Source of the DNA: CAWKZT01 sp963854565
GTDB lineage: Bacteria > Actinomycetota > Acidimicrobiia > Acidimicrobiales > JAHEJN01
Assembly: GCA_963854565.1 (NCBI GenBank)
Contig: CAWKZT010000017.1
Coordinates: forward strand, 1-21,355
Direction of reading: 5' to 3'
DNA length: 21,355 nt
The notes under the pieces are model-generated. The model was not told the DNA's origin, did no database searches, and saw only the letters and a list, made by a program, of their open reading frames with translations. Shown here one piece after another: positions 1-7,122 of the stretch (within the stretch, counting starts at the first letter, position 1; every line of letters starts with the position of its first letter). A program made the position numbers and the translations under genes.

Positions 1-194
1 GTGGTTATCAGGGCCGTGATGAAAATCGGCGTGGTTCAGGCGGTCGCGATGATCGTGGTGGCTCGCGCGGCGGTAGCGAACGTAGTTCTGGTGGTTATCA
101 GGGCCGTGATGAAAACCGGCGCGGTTCAAGCAGTCGCGACGACCGCGGTGGCTCACGAGGTCGCGACGACCGTGGTGGCTCACGAGGTCGCGAT
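1..194 (+). repeat. In-gene 90-bp and 27-bp direct repeats coding Gly/Arg/Asp/Ser-rich segment
   Basis: Bases 1-50 recur at 91-140 with only five differences (period 90 bp). The 27-bp unit encoding RDDRGGSRG occurs at 135-161 and 162-188, with an imperfect copy at 45-71. Most differences are at third codon positions, so the repeat is kept at protein level. The array probably extends upstream of the window. Confidence 0.85.
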
Positions 195-1247
195 GGTTCC
201 AGTAATCGGTCTGGGTCTCAGGACCGCTTCCGTCAACCGAGCGAAGGCGACAAGACCTGGATTTCTCGGGAAGAACGGTGGCCCGACGGCGATCCGGCTG
301 ACAACCCCATTCTGAAAGAACGTAATTGGGGCAGTCTTGCCCGCAAGGGAACCCGTCAGCTTCCTGATATGCCCGACGGCTGGGACGACACCGAGCGGGT
401 AGGTGCCGACGATAAGAGTCAGCGTGACGAAGCCCCACTCACGCCTGAAGAGGCAGCCGAGCGCGAGGAGAAACGAATTGCTCGAGCCGAGGCGCAAGCA
501 ATTCGCGATATAAACACGGCGCGATTACAAGATGAAGCCCGCAATGCTATTAGCCGCGCCGGTCCGACCAAGGTGGCCAAGGTTCCCACTGCGCACGAGC
601 GCAGTCAACTACCGGGCCGGCAACGCAAAATTGAGGATCTCGCAGTCAGCATGGAACGTGCCTTTGGCGAGATACGAGCGAATCGCATGCAGCGTCGTGT
701 ACGCGAAGCAGCGAGCGCGTATCAAGATGAACAGTTCGCCGACGCGCTACGCATACTGAAGCCGGTACGCGAGGGTGCTGTCGAAGTCGCCGAAGTGCTC
801 GAATTGCAAGGCCTTACGCTCTACCGACTTGGTCACTGGAGGGCTGCTGCCAAGGAACTAGAACTGTTTCGCGAAACAGCGGCCAGCTGCGAACAAAACC
901 CCGTGCTGATGGATGCCTATCGGGCGCTCGGGCGCTGGAACGATGTTGACGCGCTGTGGGACGAACTACGTGAAATTTCACCCGATGGCGAAGCCATCAG
1001 TGAGGGACGTGTGGTTGTGGCCGGTGGTCTGGCCGACAGAGGGCAGATCCAAGATGCCGTTCGATTGCTCGAAAAGTCCCATAAACGCCCGAAGAACCCC
1101 CGGGATCATCACCTTCGCTCCGCCTATGCACTTGCCGATCTGTACGAACGGTCTGGTGACGCACCCAAGGCTCGAACGCTTTTCGGATGGATCGGGCAGA
1201 ACGACCCCGAATTTGCTGATGTCGAGGATCGGTTCAGAGCGCTGTAA
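1..1247 (+). CDS. RGG-like repeat plus TPR-domain protein, 5' partial
   Basis: The reading frame is open from base 3, so the gene begins before the window; an ATG at 369 is internal. About 414 residues are visible. Residues 1-80 are low-complexity and rich in Gly, Arg, Asp and Ser, with two copies of GYQGRDENRRGS and tandem RDDRGGSRG units, which suggests a disordered and possibly RNA-binding segment. Residues 82-125 contain a Trp-rich linker (KTWISREERWPDGD). An acidic Glu/Ala/Arg-rich stretch follows, and from about residue 230 helical repeats of TPR type appear (AYQDEQFADALRIL, LYRLGHWRAAAKELELF, ALADLYERSGDAPKARTLF). The position ahead of the HAD phosphatase/tlyA cluster matches the TPR protein Rv1691 of M. 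tuberculosis (from memory). A scaffold or RNA-associated role is inference; the specific function is unknown. Confidence 0.85.
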   Translation, partial: GYQGRDENRRGSGGRDDRGGSRGGSERSSGGYQGRDENRRGSSSRDDRGGSRGRDDRGGSRGRDGSSNRSGSQDRFRQPSEGDKTWISREERWPDGDPADNPILKERNWGSLARKGTRQLPDMPDGWDDTERVGADDKSQRDEAPLTPEEAAEREEKRIARAEAQAIRDINTARLQDEARNAISRAGPTKVAKVPTAHERSQLPGRQRKIEDLAVSMERAFGEIRANRMQRRVREAASAYQDEQFADALRILKPVREGAVEVAEVLELQGLTLYRLGHWRAAAKELELFRETAASCEQNPVLMDAYRALGRWNDVDALWDELREISPDGEAISEGRVVVAGGLADRGQIQDAVRLLEKSHKRPKNPRDHHLRSAYALADLYERSGDAPKARTLFGWIGQNDPEFADVEDRFRAL

Positions 1248-1265
1248 CGTCGGATGTAGTTGACG

Positions 1266-1285
1266 GGCAGCAATGGGCTGCCTTT
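1266..1285 (+). terminator. Possible weak terminator hairpin after the TPR gene
   Basis: GGCAGC (1266-1271) and GCTGCC (1277-1282) form a 6-bp stem around a 5-base loop, followed by TTT. It lies 18 bases after the TPR-gene stop codon. The stem is short and the T-run minimal, so this is tentative. Confidence 0.3.
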
Positions 1286-1294
1286 CGGCGTGCC

Positions 1295-1300
1295 TAGGAT
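1295..1300 (+). promoter_or_regulatory. TAGGAT -10-like element before the truncated carotenoid-oxygenase copy
   Basis: TAGGAT fits the actinobacterial TANNNT -10 pattern and ends 4 bases before the ATG at 1305. The spacing is shorter than the 6 or 8 bases seen at other genes here, so it may be a decayed or chance element. Confidence 0.35.
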
Positions 1301-1304
1301 CACC

Positions 1305-1526
1305 ATGGTTAATGCAACCAGCAATAAATATCTGAACGGTAATTACGCTCCCGTTGCCGACGAGGTTACGGCGTTTGACCTGGCGGTAGTGGGCAAACTT
1401 CCAGGCGAACTTTCGGGTCGATACTTACGAAACGGCCCCAACCCTGCCGGTCCGGTAGATCCTGCGACCCATCATTGGTTTGTGGGCGATGGCATGGTGC
1501 AGGTTGGGCGGGTTGCGACTCAGTAG
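1305..1526 (+). pseudogene. Truncated duplicate of carotenoid-oxygenase N-terminus
   Basis: From ATG 1305 the frame encodes 73 residues: MVNATSNKYLNGNY, then the same protein sequence as the intact downstream carotenoid oxygenase through FVGDGMV, then an unrelated tail (QVGRVATQ) and a stop. Only the first blade region of the beta-propeller is present and all four iron-ligand histidines are missing, so no enzyme can result. Unlike the downstream gene it has no signal peptide. It shares 187 of 188 bases with 1671-1858, which indicates a recent duplication or gene-conversion event. A short expressed peptide cannot be excluded because a start codon and a -10-like element remain. Confidence 0.8.
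1314..1501 (+). repeat. 188-bp direct repeat, copy 1
   Basis: Bases 1314-1501 match 1671-1858 at every position except 1326 (A versus C, Lys versus Gln). The copies are 357 bp apart and in the same orientation. The boundaries are abrupt on both sides, with no terminal inverted repeats visible. Confidence 0.95.
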
Positions 1527-1541
1527 ACACGGCAATGATGA

Positions 1542-1547
1542 TACATT
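1542..1547 (+). promoter_or_regulatory. TACATT -10 element, leaderless carotenoid-oxygenase gene
   Basis: TACATT ends exactly 6 bases before the GTG at 1554, placing the transcription start at or next to the start codon. No Shine-Dalgarno sequence precedes that GTG. The same geometry occurs at 10765 and 12269. No convincing -35 box is visible. Confidence 0.5.
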
Positions 1548-1553
1548 TCTGCT

Positions 1554-3035
1554 GTGACTTATCGCCGCATCGCCTCAACTCGCAGGTCCCTACTCATTGG
1601 CGGAGTCACCTCTATCGCCGCTGTCGCATGCGGCGTAGCACCCGGTGCTGCTGATGATTCGCAAACCCTCGCAACCAGCAATCAATATCTGAACGGTAAT
1701 TACGCTCCCGTTGCCGACGAGGTTACGGCGTTTGACCTGGCGGTAGTGGGCAAACTTCCAGGCGAACTTTCGGGTCGATACTTACGAAACGGCCCCAACC
1801 CTGCCGGTCCGGTAGATCCTGCGACCCATCATTGGTTTGTGGGCGATGGCATGGTGCATGGACTGCGACTTGATGGCGGCAATGCCAAATGGTATCGAAA
1901 CCGTTACGTCGGATCGAAAGCGATGCAGGACCGTCGCGGATTGCCTGATATCAGCGGGCCAAACTGGAACGACAGCCCATCGGGACCCAACACGAGTGTG
2001 GGCGGTTTTGCGGGCACAACCTGGGCGATGGTCGAAGCCGGCAGTGTACCTGTCGAACTAAACTACGAGCTAGAGACCGTCGGGCGCAATGATTTCTTTG
2101 GCACGTTGCCCGGTGCCTTTACGGCGCACCCCAAAGTTGATCCGCTCACCGGTGAAATGCATGCCATGACCTATGCGTGGAGTGAGTGGCTCGATCACAT
2201 TCAGTATGTGGTGGTAGGCCCCGATGGGAAAGTAACCAAGACGCTCAATATCCCTCTTCCGGGGATGACGATGGTTCACGACATGTCGCTCACTCAGAAG
2301 TACGCAATTATTTACGACCAGCCAGTAACGGTCGACCTCGACCTGGCCTTGGCGGGCCGATTCCCGTTTCGCTGGAACCCAGATTACGGAAATCGGGTGG
2401 GCCTGTTGCCGCGAGACGGCGAGGTCGGTGACATTGTTTGGGTGGACGTTCCCCTGGGAGCGGTTTTCCATCCGATGAATTCTTATGATCTGCCCAATGG
2501 CGACGTTGTCATAGATTTGTGTTTCTACGACAAGTTGTTTGATGTCGATATTTTGGGCCCTTTCGGCGATGATGGGATAGCTCGCCTAGTGCGATGGACC
2601 ATCACACCGGCGAGTCGTAACCTCACCGTAAGCGTGATTGACGATCGCTCGAACGAATTCCCTCGGCACCGCGGATCATTGGCAACCCAGGCATATAGAT
2701 TTGGCTATTGTGCGTCAGTGAGCGGGGAGTCTGGCGAAGGCTGGTCCACGCTAAAGCACGATCTGCAGACCGGTGAACGAATGGAATTCGATCATGGGGT
2801 TGGACGGGCGGCAGGAGAGCCGGTTTTCGTGAGCCGGGAGGGGAGCACCGCAGAAGACGATGGTTGGCTCATTACCTTTGTTCATGATCAAACCAATGAT
2901 TCAACCGAGTTCGTGGTCATGGATGCGCAGGATTTCTCCCGAGATTATGTGGCTCGAGTGCCGCTTCCTCAACGAGTTCCGTTCGGGTTCCACGGTAACT
3001 GGGTAAGTGACAGCAGTGTGAGTCCCGACGCGTAA
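1554..3035 (+). CDS. Carotenoid oxygenase (RPE65/CCD family), Tat-type signal
   Basis: A 493-residue member of the carotenoid cleavage dioxygenase family: non-heme Fe(II) seven-bladed propellers that oxidatively cleave carotenoids or related double bonds. The expected four iron-ligand histidines are His192 (HPKVDP), His242 (VHDMSLT), His306 (FHPMNSYD) and His480 (GFHGNW), so the enzyme looks complete. The N-terminus STRRSLLIGG followed by a hydrophobic stretch to about residue 33 resembles a twin-arginine signal; Cys26 in AVACG could be a weak lipobox, so export or membrane anchoring is inferred. The GTG start sits 6 bases after a TACATT -10 and is probably leaderless. A truncated duplicate of residues about 40-101 lies immediately upstream. 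The substrate cannot be told from the sequence; apocarotenoid or lignostilbene-type substrates are possible. Confidence 0.9.
   Translation: MTYRRIASTRRSLLIGGVTSIAAVACGVAPGAADDSQTLATSNQYLNGNYAPVADEVTAFDLAVVGKLPGELSGRYLRNGPNPAGPVDPATHHWFVGDGMVHGLRLDGGNAKWYRNRYVGSKAMQDRRGLPDISGPNWNDSPSGPNTSVGGFAGTTWAMVEAGSVPVELNYELETVGRNDFFGTLPGAFTAHPKVDPLTGEMHAMTYAWSEWLDHIQYVVVGPDGKVTKTLNIPLPGMTMVHDMSLTQKYAIIYDQPVTVDLDLALAGRFPFRWNPDYGNRVGLLPRDGEVGDIVWVDVPLGAVFHPMNSYDLPNGDVVIDLCFYDKLFDVDILGPFGDDGIARLVRWTITPASRNLTVSVIDDRSNEFPRHRGSLATQAYRFGYCASVSGESGEGWSTLKHDLQTGERMEFDHGVGRAAGEPVFVSREGSTAEDDGWLITFVHDQTNDSTEFVVMDAQDFSRDYVARVPLPQRVPFGFHGNWVSDSSVSPDA
1671..1858 (+). repeat. 188-bp direct repeat, copy 2 (inside carotenoid-oxygenase gene)
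   Basis: Partner of the copy at 1314-1501, with 187 of 188 bases identical. Here it encodes the start of the mature domain just after the signal peptide. The 169 bases between the copies hold the -10 element, the GTG start and the signal-peptide codons. Confidence 0.95.
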
Positions 3036-3154
3036 TGAAAGCCATGGCTGGTCGTTGTTAGTCCTTCCTGCGGTACTCCTTGGATGCTGCGCCAGTGGTG
3101 CAGAGCCGATGGCTAGTTCTTGAACTGCGGTTTAGTTGTGGCAAAGTGGGTCCC

Positions 3155-4480
3155 ATGACTGACCTTGTCGCACTTTCGTCCCGCATCATAGATTCAGGCC
3201 ACGCGGACGAGCCAGTAAATCGGATCACCAACGAGCTATCTGAGTTAGCCGATGGGGTGTCGCTCGTTGAGTCGTTCTCCCATGCGGCATCGGTGTCGAC
3301 GGCCGCCGGTCTTGTGGTATTCGATACGAGCGGCACACGTACTGGGGGCCGAGTCGTAGACGCTTTGCGAACTTGGTCAACGGATCCGATCCACTCAATC
3401 GTTTACACCCACGGACATCTCGATCACGTGGGTGGCAGCGGTGCCTTTATTGCCGACGGTGCCGCCCGAGGTCATCAACGCCCAACCTTTCTGGGCCATG
3501 AGGCCATAAAGGCCCGCTTTGCGAGGTACCGACAAACGAACGGCTACAACCAAGTCATCAACGCACGTCAGTTTGGCGGCGTGCCCAAATCGGTCGTCGG
3601 AGAGATGGGTCTCGGCGCCGAGCGACAATTCCTGCCCGACGACACCGCCGAATTGGATCAGTCCTATCGCGATCATCTGTCGGTGACTGTTGGGGATACG
3701 GAATTCCAGCTTTGTCACGCCAAGGGCGAGACCGATGACCACACCTGGACATGGATTCCTGATCACAAGATGATCGCGTCCGGCGATCTCATGATCTGGA
3801 ACTTTCCCAACTGCGGTAACCCTCAGAAGGTGCAACGATTTCCACTGGAATGGGCGGAGGCATTACGCGCTATGGCTGGACAGGGTGCCGAGTTGTTTGT
3901 GCCGGCCCACGGCCTACCGATCGGTGGCAATGCTCGTATAGCCACGGTTCTGAACACCATCGCGGGCAGTCTCGAATCTCTTGTTGCTCTGGTACTCGAC
4001 GCGATGAATACTGGTGCATCCCTCGACGAGGTGATCCAAGGGTGCACGGTCCCGGAGGCCACCCTGAAGCTGCCCTTCATGCGGCCGTTCTATGACGAAC
4101 CCGAGTTTGTCGTGCACAACATCTGGCGACTCTATGGAGGGTGGTGGGATGGCGACGCGGCATCCCTGAAGCCGGCGCCAAACGATTCGGTAGCCGCTGA
4201 AGTGGCTGCGCTGGCCGGCGGGGCAATGCAGCTGGTTGAGCGAGCACAACAACTCGTCGACGACGGCGATTTCCGCTTAGCTTGCCAGTTGATTGAGTGG
4301 GCAGGCCGCGCCGAACCCACGTCGGTGGCGATTCATCAAGCGCGTGCCCAGATCTATGAAGCGCGAAGGAAGGCCGAGACCTCACTGATGGCCAAGGGCA
4401 TTTACGCGTCAGCCGTGGCCGAATCGAAGTTGGTTACCGATGGCGATGGCAGCCAATCCGCTCAGTCGGTCACATGGTGA
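3155..4480 (+). CDS. MBL-fold hydrolase with alkyl-sulfatase dimerisation domain
   Basis: A 441-residue protein from ATG 3155, preceded by a weak GTGGG; upstream in-frame codons lack family features. The metallo-beta-lactamase signature THGHLDHVGG gives His86, His88, Asp90 and His91. Further likely metal ligands are His196 in GETDDH, Asp211 in SGDLM and His252 in PAHGLP. Residues about 305-425 (FMRPFYDEPEFVVHNIWRLY, then GGWWDGD) match the dimerisation domain of SdsA1/BDS1-type alkyl sulfatases. The C-terminal SCP2-like sterol-carrier domain of full SdsA1 enzymes is absent. Hydrolysis of an alkyl sulfate or another ester is plausible, but the usual Glu ligand appears replaced by His196, so the substrate may differ. 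It sits between the carotenoid oxygenase and a deiodinase-like flavoprotein on the same strand. Confidence 0.85.
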   Translation: MTDLVALSSRIIDSGHADEPVNRITNELSELADGVSLVESFSHAASVSTAAGLVVFDTSGTRTGGRVVDALRTWSTDPIHSIVYTHGHLDHVGGSGAFIADGAARGHQRPTFLGHEAIKARFARYRQTNGYNQVINARQFGGVPKSVVGEMGLGAERQFLPDDTAELDQSYRDHLSVTVGDTEFQLCHAKGETDDHTWTWIPDHKMIASGDLMIWNFPNCGNPQKVQRFPLEWAEALRAMAGQGAELFVPAHGLPIGGNARIATVLNTIAGSLESLVALVLDAMNTGASLDEVIQGCTVPEATLKLPFMRPFYDEPEFVVHNIWRLYGGWWDGDAASLKPAPNDSVAAEVAALAGGAMQLVERAQQLVDDGDFRLACQLIEWAGRAEPTSVAIHQARAQIYEARRKAETSLMAKGIYASAVAESKLVTDGDGSQSAQSVTW

Positions 4481-4515
4481 GCAAAAATCCGAGCATGCGG
4501 TACTGAGGGTGACTA

Positions 4516-5265
4516 GTGACTAGTTACGAGTTCCCCTATCCCGATCCCCAACTTGCGGCCGAGCACCCTTTCGTCGATTTAAACTTTGCCCGCCGTAGCG
4601 AAGCGGACATGCTGCGCCGGGCCCGTGAGTATTACGCGTTGCTCGATTCGCGGCGCAGTGTGCGAATGTTTAGCGACGAACCTGTACCTGAGGAACTGAT
4701 TGATCTAGCAATTCTGTCGGCGTCGACAGCGCCCTCTGGAGCGCACAAACAGCCGTGGAAGTTTGTAGCAATTAGTGACCCTGCAGTGAAACGATCGATC
4801 CGAATGGCGGCCGAAGAAGAGGAGCGAACCAACTACCTCGACAACCGCATGAACACCGAATGGCAAGAGGCGTTGGCTCCTTTGGGCACCGACCACCATA
4901 AGGAGTTCCTCGAAATAGCGCCGTGGATCGTGGTGGTTTTCGAAGAGCGCTACCAGGTACTTGACGACGGCGAACATCGGAAGAATTACTACGTCAAAGA
5001 AAGTACGGGAATTGCCGCCGGCATGTTTATTTCGGCTCTGCACAACATGGGCCTGGTAACCCTTACCCATACGCCGTCACCGATGGCGTTTTTGCGGACG
5101 GTTCTTGGACGCCCCGAGAATGAGCGACCCTTCCTTATGTTGCCGGTCGGCTATCCGCTCGACGGTACCCAAGTGCCCGATATTGACCGCAAGGCCCTTA
5201 GCGAAGTGGCAGTAAAGGTGAAGGGCCCCATCAACACAACCGAGGTTGTCACACCCGCTCAGTAA
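4516..5265 (+). CDS. Nitroreductase-fold flavoprotein, iodotyrosine-deiodinase-like
   Basis: A 249-residue FMN-dependent nitroreductase-fold protein. FMN-binding motifs are RRSVR (46-50) and APSGAHKQPWKF (72-83), with HNMGLVTLTHTPSP (176-189) and RPENERPFLMLPVGYP (199-214) near the C-terminus. These, plus EEEERTNYLDNRM (100-112) and KEFLEIAPW (129-137), are characteristic of the iodotyrosine deiodinase subgroup. Glu103, Tyr107 and Lys129 align with the triad that closes over the halotyrosine zwitterion in human deiodinase (Glu157, Tyr161, Lys182), which argues for reductive dehalogenation of a halotyrosine-like substrate rather than nitroreduction; this is inference. The GTG start at 4516 has GAGGG at 4505-4509. 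It lies 35 bases after the MBL gene and is probably co-transcribed with it. Confidence 0.88.
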   Translation: MTSYEFPYPDPQLAAEHPFVDLNFARRSEADMLRRAREYYALLDSRRSVRMFSDEPVPEELIDLAILSASTAPSGAHKQPWKFVAISDPAVKRSIRMAAEEEERTNYLDNRMNTEWQEALAPLGTDHHKEFLEIAPWIVVVFEERYQVLDDGEHRKNYYVKESTGIAAGMFISALHNMGLVTLTHTPSPMAFLRTVLGRPENERPFLMLPVGYPLDGTQVPDIDRKALSEVAVKVKGPINTTEVVTPAQ

Positions 5266-5328
5266 AGTCATTGGCACTTCCCTAAGTGTCTCGTATCACC
5301 GTGATGCGATGTCTACGAAGGGAATGCC

Positions 5329-5751
5329 ATGTCCAAATTAAGTGCGCTAGTCGAACTCGATGCCATGCCGCCAGTAGTGGCGCCGGCCATTAGCAATTTG
5401 TGTGTGCTCCACGGGTTCCTGTCGTCAGACCCAGTCGCTCGGGATCTGCCGTCGGGTTCATTGTTGGTTCAGCTTCAGGTCACGACGCCGGGGGCAACGG
5501 CTCAATCTGTCCCCGTAGCGTCTATCGATGGACCCAAGAACTTGGCGAAGCTAAAGCAGGGCGACCACCTGTTAGTCGTCGGTACGGTTTGCCGCAGGTT
5601 CTTTAAGGCCGGCGGAGGCACCGTTTCGCGCACGGAGGTTGTCGCGACACACATCACAAAACTGACATCAAAGCGGGCGGTAAGTGTGGCATTAGCGACG
5701 GCGACTGATCACATGCGGGCTCTCGTCCAGTCGCTCGCCGACGCCCGGTAG
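5329..5751 (+). CDS. SSB-like OB-fold protein
   Basis: A 140-residue protein resembling divergent actinobacterial single-stranded-DNA-binding proteins. NLCVLHGFLSSDPVARDLPS (23-42) matches the first OB-fold strands of SSB. LKQGDHLLVVGTVCRRFF and AGGGTVSRTEVVATHI resemble the SSB segment that reads as a strand, a basic RRF patch and RTEV. There is no acidic glycine-rich SSB tail ending in DDDIPF, so it is unlikely to be the housekeeping SSB. The ATG at 5329 has a good GAAGGGA (5317-5323). A short inverted repeat ATCAC-C-GTGAT (5295-5305) lies just upstream. A DNA-binding role is inferred. Confidence 0.75.
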   Translation: MSKLSALVELDAMPPVVAPAISNLCVLHGFLSSDPVARDLPSGSLLVQLQVTTPGATAQSVPVASIDGPKNLAKLKQGDHLLVVGTVCRRFFKAGGGTVSRTEVVATHITKLTSKRAVSVALATATDHMRALVQSLADAR

Positions 5752-5877
5752 ATCAAGCAAGGGGTGGTGGCACCTCTGTCTGGTTCGGTCGTCGAAGGTG
5801 AAGGAGGTGGTATTGGTCAGCAGATAGCAACGCGGTCAATTCCGGCAGAAATGAGTGTTTCAGACTGGTGGTCAGGT

Positions 5878-5883
5878 TAGGAT
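5878..5883 (+). promoter_or_regulatory. TAGGAT -10 candidate for the aldolase gene
   Basis: TAGGAT lies in the 179-base gap between the SSB-like gene and the aldolase gene, about 47 bases before the ATG. This would give a leader of some 40 bases containing the GAGGAG ribosome binding site at 5918-5923. No clear -35 box is seen. The rest of the gap holds nothing recognisable. Confidence 0.35.
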
Positions 5884-5930
5884 TCGTAACGGTTTTGCAA
5901 TTGGTTGACACGCCCCCGAGGAGCATCCAA

Positions 5931-7010
5931 ATGGCTGACATCCGTAACGATTTTGCCCCTGGTGTAATCACTGGTCCAGAGGTGCAAGAGGTGTTTGCTT
6001 TGGCGAAGTCCGCCTGGTTTGCTTTGCCCGCGGTGAACGTCACCGGTAGCAACACAATGAACGCCGTCATGGAGACCGCGGCCGCAGTTAATGCGCCGGT
6101 CATTATTCAGTTCTCCCATAGTGGAGCCGCCTTCGTTGCGGGCAAGGGTTTCCCTTCAGGCGGCGATGAAGCCTCAATTCAAGGCGCCCTGGCCGGAGCT
6201 GCTCACGTCAATCAACTTGCGGCGGCTTACGACGCACGCGTGATTTTGCATACAGATCATTGCGCGAAGAGCAAGTTGGGCTGGCTCGACGGGCTGATTA
6301 CCCAAGGCGAAGCACATTTCGCGGCCACCGGCAAACCCCTCTTTAGTTCCCACATGATTGACCTTTCCGAAGAAAGCCTCGAAGAAAATGTCGAGATCTG
6401 TGGCCGCTATCTCACACGGATGGCTGCCATCGACATGACCTTGGAGATCGAGCTTGGAATCACCGGTGGCGAAGAGGATGGTGTCGACAACAGCGACGCC
6501 GACCTCGATGACCTTTACACCAAACCCGAAGAAGTGGCCTACGCGTACGAGTCCTTGGGTGCAATTTCCCCCTCGTTCACAGTCGCGGCATCGTTCGGAA
6601 ATGTGCACGGCGTTTATAAGCCAGGCAATGTGCAACTGCGTCCGAAGATTCTCCGCGATTCACAGGCCCATATTTCCGAGAAGTTTGGTACCGGTGCGCA
6701 ACCCGTCGATTTTGTCTTTCATGGCGGATCGGGTTCGAGCGCCGAAGAAATTGCCGAAGCTATTAGCTATGGCGTCATCAAGATGAACATTGATACCGAC
6801 CTGCAGTGGGCGCTTTGGGACGGCGTTCGTGGCTACGAGGCTGCGAACCACGATTACCTTCAAGGTCAGATCGGCAACCCCGAGGGCGCCGATCAACCCA
6901 ATAAGAAGAACTACGACCCGCGCGTATGGCTGCGGGCCGGCGAAATTAGCTTTCACGAGCGACTTCGACAAGCATTTTCCGAACTCAACAACATAGGCAC
7001 TCTTGCCTAA
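5931..7010 (+). CDS. fbaA: Class II (type A) fructose-bisphosphate aldolase
   Basis: Reversibly cleaves fructose 1,6-bisphosphate to glyceraldehyde 3-phosphate and dihydroxyacetone phosphate in glycolysis and gluconeogenesis. From ATG 5931 the protein is 359 residues, the same length as E. coli FbaA, and key residues fall at the same numbers: catalytic Asp109 and Zn ligand His110 (HTDHC), Glu174, His226 (NVHG) and His264 (FHGGSG). NIDTDLQW (286-293) is the phosphate/K+ region. The ATG was preferred over an upstream in-frame start because GAGGAG lies 7 bases before it and family homology begins there. It is the first gene of the central-metabolism block, followed by korAB. Confidence 0.97.
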   Translation: MADIRNDFAPGVITGPEVQEVFALAKSAWFALPAVNVTGSNTMNAVMETAAAVNAPVIIQFSHSGAAFVAGKGFPSGGDEASIQGALAGAAHVNQLAAAYDARVILHTDHCAKSKLGWLDGLITQGEAHFAATGKPLFSSHMIDLSEESLEENVEICGRYLTRMAAIDMTLEIELGITGGEEDGVDNSDADLDDLYTKPEEVAYAYESLGAISPSFTVAASFGNVHGVYKPGNVQLRPKILRDSQAHISEKFGTGAQPVDFVFHGGSGSSAEEIAEAISYGVIKMNIDTDLQWALWDGVRGYEAANHDYLQGQIGNPEGADQPNKKNYDPRVWLRAGEISFHERLRQAFSELNNIGTLA

Positions 7011-7056
7011 AACTTTCGACACCGATCAACCACGTGAGATCAGCAAGGTGACTAGT

Positions 7057-7122
7057 GTGAGCAACAAGACACGAGGCATTGCTGCCGCGCAACGATCGGG
7101 ATCAAAGGGGATCCATGACTGA
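7057..7122 (+). CDS. Possible 21-codon upstream ORF overlapping the korA start
   Basis: A GTG at 7057 preceded by AAGGTG (7045-7050) opens a 21-codon frame whose TGA (7120-7122) overlaps the korA ATG at 7115 by 8 bases. The peptide (MSNKTRGIAAAQRSGSKGIHD) resembles no family I know. The arrangement would permit translational coupling, but a chance ORF is quite possible. Confidence 0.2.
   Translation: MSNKTRGIAAAQRSGSKGIHD

Noticed and set aside
1..315. Plus-strand open frame in frame 1 encoding a Val/Ala-rich repetitive protein
   Set aside because: It is the out-of-frame reading of the Gly/Arg repeat; frame 3 is open throughout and continues into the TPR gene.
5273..5305. Hairpin at 5273-5290 and short inverted repeat ATCAC-C-GTGAT at 5295-5305 before the SSB-like gene
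   Set aside because: Stems are short, no T-run follows, and repeats of this size are common by chance; not strong enough for a terminator or operator call.
5904..5909. Perfect TTGACA before the aldolase gene as a -35 box
   Set aside because: A -10 at normal distance would fall at the start codon and no TANNNT is there; the ribosome binding site lies within this stretch.
4508..7057. Identical 11-mer GGTGACTAGTG at 4508-4518 and 7047-7057, both next to start codons
   Set aside because: Repeats of 11 bases are expected by chance many times in 21 kb, and the second GTG in the korA frame is followed at once by TGA.
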